This document shows, piece by piece, positions 1 through 8,431 of a stretch of DNA of 64,000 nt. This DNA is from Clostridiaceae bacterium (GTDB taxonomy: Bacteria; Bacillota; Clostridia; Saccharofermentanales; DTU023). The first letter of the stretch is position 1, and each line of letters opens with the position of its first letter. The notes under the pieces are model-generated. The model had not been told where the DNA came from and did not search any database. It was given only the letters and a program-made list of their open reading frames with translations. The stretch lies in NCBI GenBank assembly GCA_012841015.1, contig DUVN01000005.1, forward strand, positions 93,537 through 157,536. Direction: 5' to 3'. Position numbers and translations under genes: made by a program.

Positions 1-1582
1 CAAAACCGAGCACACGGAGCGCCTGCTTTGCAAAGCTCATATTCTGAGAGATAATGGCTTCGCGTCTTTGACCACTGAGAGGAACAATCCCATCCCCAGT
101 CAGTTCATGATCGCAACAGTCGAGAACGCGGTCGGGAGCTCCTTTCGTGAGCGAATGAGGAACACCATTCTCTAAATTACAACCGACACTCATCATCTTT
201 CGGTCAGAATCAAAAGGAAGTTCCCAAATGACTGGACATGACTCCCGTAACCTATCCACAGACACGCCGCCCTTTTCTGCGACGGTCAGCATTGCACCCT
301 CAGTCGGGTCACCGATCAAGCCAATTTGCCCGTCTTCATTGTTTGTAAGGACGGCATCATTGCAGAGGGTACCAATTTCGAGCATACGCTTGAGAGCATA
401 AGATGCCGCATCATGATCTGTATCCTTTGCACCCTCTTTCGTAATAGCGCCAATAGGCGCATAACCGACACCTGAGACGTGAAAGTGTTCATCACCTACA
501 TAAAGACGTGTCACCGTCATTTCATTCTGTGTGAGTGTGCCCGTCTTATCAGAGCAGATCGTATCCACGCTGCCGAGCGTTTCGACGGCGAGCAGACGTT
601 TGACGATCGCGTTCTCTTTGGCCATCCTATTCATGCCTAGCGCGAGCAAAATCGTCACGACAGCAGGCAACCCCTCTGGAATGGCTGCGACAGCTAAGCT
701 GATCGCCGTCATGAAAAGAGCAAGCGGCTTACCACCTTGCAACAATCCAACTCCAAAGATAAGCGCGCAGATAACAAGGAAGAGAAGCCCCAATATTTTA
801 CCAAGACGATTCAAGTTTTGTTGGAGAGGCGTCACCTCAGTCTCAATACTCTTCAAACGGTCAGCGATCTTTCCAATCTCTGTTTTTTCTGCCGTTGAAA
901 CGACAATGCCTTCGCCACGCCCGTACGTGATTTCCGTGCCGCTAAACACCATATTAAGCCGATCACCAATACCTGGTACTTCATCGTAAAGAGCCGCGGC
1001 ATCTTTATGAACGGGTACCGATTCACCTGTCAAGGCCGACTCATTCGCCTGCAAGTTGACAGACAGAACGAGTCTAAGATCGGCAGGGACGACATCGCCC
1101 GCGATAAGCTCCACGAGATCGCCAGGCACAAGCTCAGCGGCAGGTACTTCACAGATTTCACCTCCACGCTTAACGCTCGCGAAAGGTGCAGACATCTTCT
1201 TCAACGCTTCGAGCGCCTTCTCCGCACGATTTTCCTGGAAGACACCGAGAAGTGCATTGATAATTACGATCGCTAAAATGATGCTCGCATCCAAGATTTC
1301 ACCGAGCACCGCAGAAATGATCACCGCGACGATCAGAATCAAAACTAAAAAGTCTTTGAACTGATTCAATAGCTTGACGATAAAAGGCGTGGCCTTCTCG
1401 CCTTCTAATTCATTGCGCCCGAAACGTTCAAGTCTCGACGCAGCATCAGCCTCAGAAATCCCTGACACCGTATCTGTCTTAAGCACCTTTAGAACGTGCT
1501 CAATCGATTGAACAGATGCTTCCTCTCCTGTCAGCACATGTTCAGATGTCGTCTCACTTTCGACGACTTTACTTTTTTTCAT
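1..1582 (-). CDS. Cation-transporting P-type ATPase, P2A (calcium) type, partial
   Basis: Membrane pump that would move a cation, probably Ca2+, using ATP. The gene runs off the left edge; about 527 N-terminal residues are present from an ATG at 1582, with a GAGGG ribosome site about 10 bases upstream. Visible in order: an N-terminal cation-ATPase domain; the actuator motif TGES; membrane helix 4 with the P2A signature PEGLP, whose Glu binds Ca2+ in SERCA pumps; the phosphorylation motif DKTGT with Asp at about residue 345; and the nucleotide-binding KGAP motif. The P domain and last helices lie outside the window. It sits 50 bases downstream of the CNNM-type gene on the same strand, so the two may be cotranscribed. 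Family assignment is firm; the exact ion is inferred. Confidence 0.93.
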   Translation of the reverse strand, partial: MKKSKVVESETTSEHVLTGEEASVQSIEHVLKVLKTDTVSGISEADAASRLERFGRNELEGEKATPFIVKLLNQFKDFLVLILIVAVIISAVLGEILDASIILAIVIINALLGVFQENRAEKALEALKKMSAPFASVKRGGEICEVPAAELVPGDLVELIAGDVVPADLRLVLSVNLQANESALTGESVPVHKDAAALYDEVPGIGDRLNMVFSGTEITYGRGEGIVVSTAEKTEIGKIADRLKSIETEVTPLQQNLNRLGKILGLLFLVICALIFGVGLLQGGKPLALFMTAISLAVAAIPEGLPAVVTILLALGMNRMAKENAIVKRLLAVETLGSVDTICSDKTGTLTQNEMTVTRLYVGDEHFHVSGVGYAPIGAITKEGAKDTDHDAASYALKRMLEIGTLCNDAVLTNNEDGQIGLIGDPTEGAMLTVAEKGGVSVDRLRESCPVIWELPFDSDRKMMSVGCNLENGVPHSLTKGAPDRVLDCCDHELTGDGIVPLSGQRREAIISQNMSFAKQALRVLGF

Positions 1583-1632
1583 AGTGTTGTTCCCTCTGTT
1601 AGAAAATGTTATACGCAATTAGATCATGAGGA

Positions 1633-3114
1633 CTAAACGTTTCTCTCGCGGTGTTCGGTGCCTATGCTCAACTCCTGATATCTGAAAAGGCGGTCGCGAA
1701 AAACGCCATCCTGTTCCTCATCTTTCGTCGTTTCATCAGGCAACACCTCAAGGCGAATGCGCGATATCCTTCGATCATCCATCTCAAGCACTGTAAATTT
1801 GAGATGTTTAAAAGTTACCTCCGGTTGCGTGCCCTGCTCCGGGATGTACCCGAGAAGCGAGAGGACGAATCCAGCTATTGTATCGAAATCATCGTCTTCT
1901 TTCAGCTCATCAAGTTCGGGGACGTAGCGTCCAGCCTCAGCAGGCGTCAGAAGACCGCTAAAGACGTAGGAACCATCGGAATTGACGATGACACTCGCCT
2001 CAGGCGCATCGTACTCGTCTTCAATCTCACCGACAATCTCCTCGAGCAAATCTTCCATTGTGACGATACCTTCCGTTCCACCGTATTCATCAACAACAAC
2101 GGCGAGTGTCGTGTGTTGTTGCTTCATCTCGCGAAAAAGAACATCAACCTTCTTGACTTCTGGTATAAAAAAGGCAGGGCGCAGGATATCCTCGAGCTTG
2201 AAATCAGAACCGCGCTTATCTTGCGGGACGCGGAGCAAATCCTTGACGATCAGAACGCCTGCAATATCGTCAATATCCTCATCGTAAACGGGGAAGCGCG
2301 AATAGTTCGCATTTGCAACGATATCGACAGCTTCATCATACGTCGAGCTCAAAGGCACGGCTGTCACTGAAACTCGCGGTGTCATAATTTCCGAAACATA
2401 CTTATCATCGAATGCGAAGATATTCTTGATCAAATAAGCTTCCGTCTCCTGCAAGTCACCAGATCCAGCACCTGCCTCAACGAGGATGCGAATCTCCTCT
2501 TCTGTAACACGCGAAGACGCCTCTTCGGGGTCGATACCGAGAAGGCGCAGCACGAGGTTGCTTGACCATTCAAGAAGTTTCGTGAACGGTCGAAATGCAA
2601 AATCGAAAAAACTCAATACGAGCGAAACAGACATCGCGAACTGTTCAGGTCTCCGCATCGCTAGGCGTTTCGGCACGAGCTCGCCCAATACAAGCGTAAA
2701 GTACGACAATACGATCGTCATAAGGACAACAATCAGCGTCCGAAGAGACGGGTGCGCCATCTGCGGGTCAACAACAACGTACAACCTCGCGGCAAGCTTG
2801 TCAGCGGCAAAAGCACTTGATAAAAAACCTGCCAACGTTATCGAGACCTGAATCGTCGAAAGAAAGCGGCTCTTATTATCGACAAACCGGAGCAAACGCT
2901 TCGCTGAAGCGTTCCCAGCATCGGCCATCTTGCGTATTTTATTGTCATTCTGCGTAACAACAGCCATCTCTGCCGCAGCAAAAAAGCCATTAACGAAAAT
3001 GAGAAAAAATATCAGGATAAAATCGAACAAAAGCGAACCGTGTGTGGTTCCCGTGCTCACCTGTTCAGTTAAGATAGCCCTCCAAAGAGGGCCGGTACAG
3101 CTACTGCCGTCCAA
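1633..3114 (-). CDS. CNNM/HlyC-CorC family membrane protein (DUF21-CBS-CorC_HlyC)
   Basis: Likely metal-ion (Mg2+/Co2+) transport or efflux protein of 493 residues. Domains in order: DUF21 membrane domain (about residues 27-210) with several hydrophobic segments and the early NGFFAAAE motif, a CBS-domain pair (about 225-345), and a C-terminal CorC_HlyC domain (about 375-460). The start is a TTG at 3112-3114, chosen because a GGAGG lies at 3124-3128, nine bases upstream. This leaves about 27 residues before the first helix, which is long for the family; a GTG further in is possible but lacks a ribosome site. Upstream neighbour of the P-type ATPase on the same strand, which fits a shared role in cation balance (inference). 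Confidence 0.9.
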   Translation of the reverse strand: MDGSSCTGPLWRAILTEQVSTGTTHGSLLFDFILIFFLIFVNGFFAAAEMAVVTQNDNKIRKMADAGNASAKRLLRFVDNKSRFLSTIQVSITLAGFLSSAFAADKLAARLYVVVDPQMAHPSLRTLIVVLMTIVLSYFTLVLGELVPKRLAMRRPEQFAMSVSLVLSFFDFAFRPFTKLLEWSSNLVLRLLGIDPEEASSRVTEEEIRILVEAGAGSGDLQETEAYLIKNIFAFDDKYVSEIMTPRVSVTAVPLSSTYDEAVDIVANANYSRFPVYDEDIDDIAGVLIVKDLLRVPQDKRGSDFKLEDILRPAFFIPEVKKVDVLFREMKQQHTTLAVVVDEYGGTEGIVTMEDLLEEIVGEIEDEYDAPEASVIVNSDGSYVFSGLLTPAEAGRYVPELDELKEDDDFDTIAGFVLSLLGYIPEQGTQPEVTFKHLKFTVLEMDDRRISRIRLEVLPDETTKDEEQDGVFRDRLFRYQELSIGTEHRERNV

Positions 3115-3241
3115 TCAGAAATACCTCCAACCATCCAATTAGTGGATACAAATTGTCTCTATGCGTTCAAAGGGTTGGATGAGTCCCTTGCGAATCGATA
3201 GACAATGTTAGCCAAAACATGACCGCAACGCAACACGGTAT

Positions 3242-3255
3242 ATATGTTAACATAT
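3242..3255. promoter_or_regulatory. 14-bp perfect palindrome in divergent intergenic region
   Basis: ATATGTTAACATAT lies between the divergent CNNM-type gene and the NYN gene, about 60 bases before the NYN start. It could be an operator for either promoter; AT-rich palindromes of this size also occur by chance. Confidence 0.3.
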
Positions 3256-3314
3256 TATTGATCATTCATCCGTTATTAAATACCTCAATTCAGGAAGGGA
3301 AATATTTTTTATTT

Positions 3315-4181
3315 ATGGCATCTGCAAATCCGCCAAAAATCAGTGATGTCAGACTAGCTGTTCTGATTGATGCTGATAATGTGCCGCCGCACAACGTGCG
3401 CGGCCTGATGGAAGAAATCGCCCGCTACGGTACACCGACGATCAAGCGTATCTACGGTGATTTCACGAAACCAAACTTGACACAGTGGAAAAACCATCTT
3501 CTCGATTACGCCATCAGCCCCATTCAACAATTTAACTACACAACAGGGAAGAATGCGACCGACTCCGCGATGATCATCGACGCGATGGATATTTTGTATG
3601 CTGATAAGATTGACGGCTTCGTCCTCGTCTCGAGTGACAGCGACTTTACAAAACTCGCGACACGCCTACGTGAGTCGGGGAAAATCGTTTACGGATTCGG
3701 TGAGATGAAGACACCGAATGCTTTTATTGCTGCATGTGACCGCTTCATCTACCTCGAGATTATTGGGCAACGTGCTGAGGAAGACAACGAAGCGGAAAAG
3801 GACGTCAGGCAGACAGGGCGTCTTACACATATTTCACGTCGCGAAATTGATAAGAGGGACACTGGACGCAAGGCAGCAGACCGTAAATCAGCTGACCGCG
3901 ACGAGAAAAAGACAGAAAAGAGCATTCAGAAAGTCGATAAAAAGTTGATCCAACTCATCTCCTCTTCGATCCGAGATGTTGAAGACGAAAACGGCTGGGC
4001 ATTCCTTGCGGAGGTTGGCAATCTGATCGTCAAAAAGCAACCGTCATTTGACTCACGCAACTACGGTTACGATAAGCTGACAACGCTCATCCAATCGATT
4101 GGTCGCTATGACGTTGAGATGAGAGACACAGGCAATCCGAATGTCAAGCTTGTGTACATTAGAATTAAGAACAATCGCTAA
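3315..4181 (+). CDS. NYN domain ribonuclease-like protein with C-terminal LOTUS/OST-HTH domain
   Basis: Predicted RNA-acting protein of 288 residues. The N-terminal NYN (LabA/PIN-like) domain shows the expected acidic residues in LIDADNVPP, TDSAMIIDAMD and SSDSDF, which form the metal-dependent nuclease centre in this fold. A charged, Lys/Arg/Asp-rich linker (about residues 150-205) leads to a C-terminal winged LOTUS/OST-HTH domain (about 205-288), which in other proteins binds RNA. The frame is open upstream to 3219, but the ATG at 3315 begins the conserved region and has GGAAGGGA 14 bases upstream, a rather long gap. Monocistronic, convergent with the SDR gene. The target RNA is unknown. 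Confidence 0.87.
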   Translation: MASANPPKISDVRLAVLIDADNVPPHNVRGLMEEIARYGTPTIKRIYGDFTKPNLTQWKNHLLDYAISPIQQFNYTTGKNATDSAMIIDAMDILYADKIDGFVLVSSDSDFTKLATRLRESGKIVYGFGEMKTPNAFIAACDRFIYLEIIGQRAEEDNEAEKDVRQTGRLTHISRREIDKRDTGRKAADRKSADRDEKKTEKSIQKVDKKLIQLISSSIRDVEDENGWAFLAEVGNLIVKKQPSFDSRNYGYDKLTTLIQSIGRYDVEMRDTGNPNVKLVYIRIKNNR

Positions 4182-4223
4182 CACGAACGATGAAACTGAA
4201 AACTCTCGTGTGATCAGCGATTT

Positions 4224-5027
4224 TTATTGAGACTCGCGTGCAGCCTTACCGACAGATCGAATAATCCAACGTTGTGGCACGATTTTGGCGAGCAGTCGGA
4301 CAAGTTTCCCTAATCGTGATGTGACAACGACGACTTTTCGTTTTCGTACGGCAGAAATCGTTTTCTTAGCCACGTGAACGGGATCTTCAATCGCAAAACG
4401 CTTGTAAGATGAGAGGAGAATTTCCTTTTCTTTCGGCGAAAAGAAGTCGGTCAACATCGGGTTGGGACACGTCACCGTTACACTGATACGGCGGGGACGC
4501 AATTCTTCTGCAAGAGCACGACCGAATGAAAGGATAAACGCTTTGGACGCCGCGTACGTTGCAAAGCCTGGCTGTGGGAGAAATGCCGCCACGGACGACG
4601 TCAAGATCAAGGCGCTCCCCTCCTCCATGAATGGAAGAACGATCGACGTCAAAGAGACTTGTGCACGCATGTTGAGGTCGCAAATTGATTCTTGATAAGA
4701 AGACGTTTGCTGCGCGAACGCTCCGGAAACACCCTTCCCTGCATTATTAATGAGAAGTTGCACCGTCGCACCCATCGAACGCAGCGCTTCATCAATGACG
4801 TTGAGAGAGCTTTTTTCTGTTAGATCAAGGGCAAAAGATCGCGTTCCGTGTTGCAAGCTATCGGCAAAGTGTAAAAGCTTCTCCTTACGCCTCGCGATCA
4901 GCCAGAAGTCGACCTCATCTGGGAGTGTCTCATCGAGCAAGCGCGCAAACGCAGCACCGAGACCTGACGAAGCACCTGTAATGATTACAATAGGGTGTTT
5001 TGATTCGTATTGCACGTCGTCATTCAT
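4224..5027 (-). CDS. SDR family NAD(P)-dependent oxidoreductase
   Basis: Short-chain dehydrogenase/reductase of 267 residues. It has the N-terminal cofactor motif GASSGLG, the NNAG motif, and the catalytic Ser (TSSVAAF) with Tyr and Lys in YAASK. The C-terminal part has a basic, hydrophobic tail similar to lipid- or acyl-directed SDRs. I chose the ATG at 5027 over the ATG at 5057 because AGGGGA (revcomp of 5035-5041) sits eight bases before it. It ends 42 bases from the convergent NYN gene and is divergent from the PP2C-like gene, so it is probably monocistronic. Substrate unknown. Confidence 0.88.
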   Translation of the reverse strand: MNDDVQYESKHPIVIITGASSGLGAAFARLLDETLPDEVDFWLIARRKEKLLHFADSLQHGTRSFALDLTEKSSLNVIDEALRSMGATVQLLINNAGKGVSGAFAQQTSSYQESICDLNMRAQVSLTSIVLPFMEEGSALILTSSVAAFLPQPGFATYAASKAFILSFGRALAEELRPRRISVTVTCPNPMLTDFFSPKEKEILLSSYKRFAIEDPVHVAKKTISAVRKRKVVVVTSRLGKLVRLLAKIVPQRWIIRSVGKAARESQ

Positions 5028-5112
5028 AATTGACTTCCCCTGAGAAAGATAGCTCATGCTCGGACAGAACGATCTACAAGAAGTATATCACGACATGCAT
5101 TATCTCCATCTA

Positions 5113-5121
5113 TGCTATAAT
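5113..5121 (+). promoter_or_regulatory. Extended -10 promoter element for PP2C-like gene
   Basis: TGCTATAAT (TGn plus a perfect TATAAT at 5116-5121) lies 24 bases before the start codon at 5146. No convincing -35 hexamer is present at 17 bases, which is usual for extended -10 promoters. Confidence 0.6.
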
Positions 5122-5145
5122 TCGTATCTGTACGGAGGAAAAATC

Positions 5146-6261
5146 ATGGCTCGAACAATGGTAATCGGTCTGACAGAATCAGGCACGAGAACAAAAGTAA
5201 ATGAAGATTCTTTTAGTTGCGGCGATCGCGTCTATCCGGAAATGATCTCAGGAAGTGAAGAACAGTCGCTTAGCTCATCTGATTATACACAGTTATACGT
5301 CGTCACACAGGGGTTCGGTGGCTCTGGTGCCGGTGACCTTGCCGGCCGTATCATCCATCGCGTCAGTATTCCCTTCGTTGCTAAACTTGACGAATACAAA
5401 CATCCTAAGCTCGATTTTGTCCAATTCGCGCGTGATCTTATCCGCGAGATGCACTATCTTGTGTTGAGTCAAATCACTTTGCGTAACGGCCAGCGCGCCG
5501 GCGCCTCTTTTGCATTGCTCCTGATCGATGCAAACACAGCGTATGTCCTCAATGTCGGTAACACAAAAGTACATCTCTTCCGAGATGACGAGCTCCACTC
5601 ACTCGTCGACCCTGAGAATACGTCTAATGGGCTGGCACATTCTTCATACATTGGAGACAGAAGTCTCTCATTCGATGATCCTAAACCGAATTGTGTGAAA
5701 CGTTTCGATCTCATGACAGGTGATGTTATTTTGCTCACATCAGACGGTTTCCACAAAAACTTTCACCAAAAGGATTTAGCTGCCAACATTGCAGCTCCCG
5801 ACGCTTTTGCAGCGAACATTCGACTGTCACAGATATACTCAAGACAGGCAAACAACACAGAAAATGGCACGATTCTTGCCATCAAAGTTCGCGACTTGGA
5901 ACTTGCAGAACCTGATGATACAGCTGCTATAAAGAACATGGAACGATTCCAAAAATACTACGGCCCGACATCGTCAGAGCCCGATGTCACAATGCAGGCT
6001 AAGCCTGTGCCCTACAATGGGGTTAACAAACCTCCCATTTCTACTGCACAAGGTGTGATGACGCCCCCTCGTCAAGCGTATCGCAAACAAAGAGAGACAG
6101 CACCGGGAGAAACAAGGAGCAAGGGTAATGCTGCTATGAACCGGCAAGCCAAAAAAGCAAAGCGGAGAAGTAACTGGAAAACGTTTGGATTGAGCCTACT
6201 GATCGGTTTCCTCATCGGGATGGCTGCAATCTTGATCGCGTGGTTCATTATCCTTAGGTGA
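5146..6261 (+). CDS. PP2C/SpoIIE-like phosphatase domain protein with C-terminal membrane anchor, possibly catalytically impaired
   Basis: Protein of 371 residues starting at the ATG at 5146 (GGAGG at 5134-5138). The N-terminal 265 residues follow the PP2C Ser/Thr phosphatase layout: NEDSF at residues 19-23, a glycine-rich QGFGGSGAG at 55-63, an ASFALLLID strand, and LLTSDGF. The Asp normally found in the DGMGG motif, a bridging metal ligand, is Gln55 here, and the terminal DN motif reads ENGT. The family role is therefore clear but activity is doubtful. A Lys/Arg-rich linker and one hydrophobic helix (about 347-370) tether it to the membrane with the phosphatase domain cytoplasmic. No partner Ser/Thr kinase is adjacent. 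It may be a binding or regulatory pseudophosphatase. Confidence 0.82.
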   Translation: MARTMVIGLTESGTRTKVNEDSFSCGDRVYPEMISGSEEQSLSSSDYTQLYVVTQGFGGSGAGDLAGRIIHRVSIPFVAKLDEYKHPKLDFVQFARDLIREMHYLVLSQITLRNGQRAGASFALLLIDANTAYVLNVGNTKVHLFRDDELHSLVDPENTSNGLAHSSYIGDRSLSFDDPKPNCVKRFDLMTGDVILLTSDGFHKNFHQKDLAANIAAPDAFAANIRLSQIYSRQANNTENGTILAIKVRDLELAEPDDTAAIKNMERFQKYYGPTSSEPDVTMQAKPVPYNGVNKPPISTAQGVMTPPRQAYRKQRETAPGETRSKGNAAMNRQAKKAKRRSNWKTFGLSLLIGFLIGMAAILIAWFIILR

Positions 6262-6392
6262 TCGGTTTAACATTTCTATGTTCACCGCCACGTAAGTGTC
6301 GATGAACAGCGCAGAAAGTATGTAAGATAGCTTGACGTCGCGCAATCGACCTGCTTGCCAAGTTATTGTACATATCTTTTGTCACATAAAGA

Positions 6393-7367
6393 TTATTGGC
6401 GTAGGTGGCAGGCGCAAAAATGTCCCGGTTTAATCTCCGAAAATGACGGGTCCTCTGTTTTACATTTTTCCATTACGTATGGACATCTCGTATGAAATCT
6501 ACAACCTGTAGGAGGATTCTGCGGGCTTGGCAACTCACCTTCTAAGGGTATATGGTCGCGCTCACGATCGGAGGGATCTGGTGCCGGTATGGCAGACAAT
6601 AGTGCGATGGTATATGGATGCGATGGTGCATTAAATAGTTCATCTGTGTCGGCCAACTCCACGATTTTTCCAAGATACATCACACCAACACGATGTGATA
6701 TGTGTCGGATCACGTTCATGGCGTGCGAGATAAAGATGTATGTTAATTTCATCTCTTTCTGCAGTTGAATAAGCAAGTTCAAAATCTGTGATTGAATCGA
6801 TACGTCGAGAGCAGAGACTGCTTCATCACAAATAAGAAGAGATGGCATCAAGATTAATGACCGAGCGATGCAAATACGTTGCCGCTGTCCACCAGAAAAC
6901 TCGTGAGGGTACCGCCTATACACGTAGTCTGGAGAGAGACCGACGCGTTCGATCATTTTCTTCGCCATTTCTCTACGCTTAGTAGCACTTGAAACACCAT
7001 GTACGAGCAAGGGCTCTTCGACAATATCGCCAATACACATCCGAGGATTTAAGGACGAATAAGGGTCTTGGAATATTATTTGCATGTCCTTACGAATAGT
7101 GCGCAACTCGCGCTTACTCATGTGCGTGATATCCGCCCCTTGGAAGACGATGTTGCCATCATGGATTTCTTCAATTCGCATGATGCTACGTGCCAACGTA
7201 CTTTTCCCACACCCAGACTCGCCGACCAAACCTAGCGTTTCCTGACTATTTAGGTCGAAGGACACGCTATCGACAGCATGCACGTACCGCTTCTTGACAC
7301 CGTGTATCGGGTAATACGTCTTTAAGTCTCGGACTTTTAAAATTGACTCTCCTCGCTTAATCGACAT
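6393..7367 (-). CDS. Oligopeptide/dipeptide ABC transporter ATP-binding protein (OppF/DppF type)
   Basis: Second ATPase of a peptide importer, 324 residues. Walker A is GESGCGKST, the ABC signature FSGGQRQR, Walker B LLICDEAVSALD, and the C-terminal oligopeptide-transporter extension carries the cysteine cluster (CRFHTRCPY, later CACH) seen in Opp/Dpp ATPases that bind an Fe-S cluster. The start is taken at the ATG at 7367, preceded by AGAGGTGG; a GTG nine bases upstream is also in frame. It overlaps the OppD-type gene by 11 bases, so the two are translationally coupled. Last gene of the peptide operon. Confidence 0.93.
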   Translation of the reverse strand: MSIKRGESILKVRDLKTYYPIHGVKKRYVHAVDSVSFDLNSQETLGLVGESGCGKSTLARSIMRIEEIHDGNIVFQGADITHMSKRELRTIRKDMQIIFQDPYSSLNPRMCIGDIVEEPLLVHGVSSATKRREMAKKMIERVGLSPDYVYRRYPHEFSGGQRQRICIARSLILMPSLLICDEAVSALDVSIQSQILNLLIQLQKEMKLTYIFISHAMNVIRHISHRVGVMYLGKIVELADTDELFNAPSHPYTIALLSAIPAPDPSDRERDHIPLEGELPSPQNPPTGCRFHTRCPYVMEKCKTEDPSFSEIKPGHFCACHLRQ

Positions 7368-8352
7368 GAGCACCACCTCTTATTTTTCGATCGGCGGGCG
7401 TAAAGTGACAGGCATATTTCCTACCGTCTCGAAGCTCTAACGCCGGCATTTCTTTTTCGCATAACTCAGTAGCATAGGGACAGCGATCGTGAAAACGACA
7501 ACCGCTCGCGTAGGTTGAAGGGTTAGGAACGTTACCGGCAATCACGAACAACTCATCCACTTTTTGGTCGACACGCGGGATACACTTCAGTAGACCCTCC
7601 GTGTATGGGTGCATCGGTTCAAAGAAGATTGCCTCTGGTGTCCCCTCTTCTACGATCTTGCCAGCGTACATCACGATGATGTAATCGGCAATCTTTGCGA
7701 CTATAGCAAGATCGTGCGTAATAAACATGATGGCGAGATCGTTTTTTTCCTGTAAGTCGGAAAGAATGTCCAAGATCTGCGCCTGAATCGTCACATCCAA
7801 TGCAGTCGTAGGCTCGTCCGCGATCAATAATTTCGGTTGACAGATCATTGCGGTTGCGATCATAACTCTTTGACGCATCCCGCCAGATAATTGGTGTGGA
7901 AAAGATTTGGCGACCCGCTCCGCATCTGGAACACCGACCATCTTCAACATTTCGATCGATTTATCCCACGCTTTTTTCTTATCTTTTTCGATATGAAGCA
8001 AATAGGCTTCACTGATTTGTTTGCCGATTGTATGTACCGGATTGAGTGATGTCATCGGCTCTTGAAAGATCATCGAGATATCACTCCCTCGAATCTCGCG
8101 CATTTCTTTCTCTGAAAGCTCCAAGAGGTTTTGACCTTCAAACTGAATATCGCCGGAAACATACAGGGCGTTGTCGGCTAACAGGCGCAGAATTGATAGA
8201 GCAGTCACGCTTTTTCCGCAACCAGATTCGCCAACGACACACAGCAGTTCGCCTTTTCTCACACGAAAGCCGACACCTTCGACTGCTGTAATGACACCCT
8301 CCGGAGTCCTAAATTGAATTGTTAAATCGTTAACCTCTAATAAAGCGTCCAT
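7357..8352 (-). CDS. Oligopeptide/dipeptide ABC transporter ATP-binding protein (OppD/DppD type)
   Basis: First ATPase of the peptide importer, 331 residues. Walker A GESGCGKSV, signature LSGGMRQR, Walker B LLIADEPTTALD, H-loop FITHDLA, and the C-terminal Opp extension with CRFHDRCPY and CACHF. The start is ambiguous: ATG at 8352 or GTG at 8364; neither has a strong ribosome site, although a GGAGG within an upstream stem-loop lies 15 bases before the GTG. It pairs with the following OppF-type ATPase to power the DppB/DppC-type permeases. Confidence 0.92.
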   Translation of the reverse strand: MDALLEVNDLTIQFRTPEGVITAVEGVGFRVRKGELLCVVGESGCGKSVTALSILRLLADNALYVSGDIQFEGQNLLELSEKEMREIRGSDISMIFQEPMTSLNPVHTIGKQISEAYLLHIEKDKKKAWDKSIEMLKMVGVPDAERVAKSFPHQLSGGMRQRVMIATAMICQPKLLIADEPTTALDVTIQAQILDILSDLQEKNDLAIMFITHDLAIVAKIADYIIVMYAGKIVEEGTPEAIFFEPMHPYTEGLLKCIPRVDQKVDELFVIAGNVPNPSTYASGCRFHDRCPYATELCEKEMPALELRDGRKYACHFTPADRKIRGGAHVD

Positions 8353-8379
8353 AGTCTTTCCCACTTATACGAGTATGAT

Positions 8380-8417
8380 CCTCCGGCCTCCACCTGCTAA
8401 CACGTAGAAGCCGGAGG
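8380..8417 (-). other. Intercistronic stem-loop after peptide-binding protein gene
   Basis: CCTCCGGC (8380-8387) and GCCGGAGG (8410-8417) form a perfect 8-bp GC-rich stem with a 22-base loop, between the binding-protein stop and the OppD-type start. There is no T-run, so it is more likely an mRNA-stabilising or translation-modulating structure than a terminator. Such elements commonly set the excess of binding protein over ATPase. Confidence 0.55.
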
Positions 8418-8431
8418 AAGTCTACACGGAA

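Noticed and set aside
1651..2370. 239-codon plus-strand frame
   Set aside because: It runs antisense to the CNNM-type gene, whose domains are clear; the frame has no ribosome site or recognisable domain.
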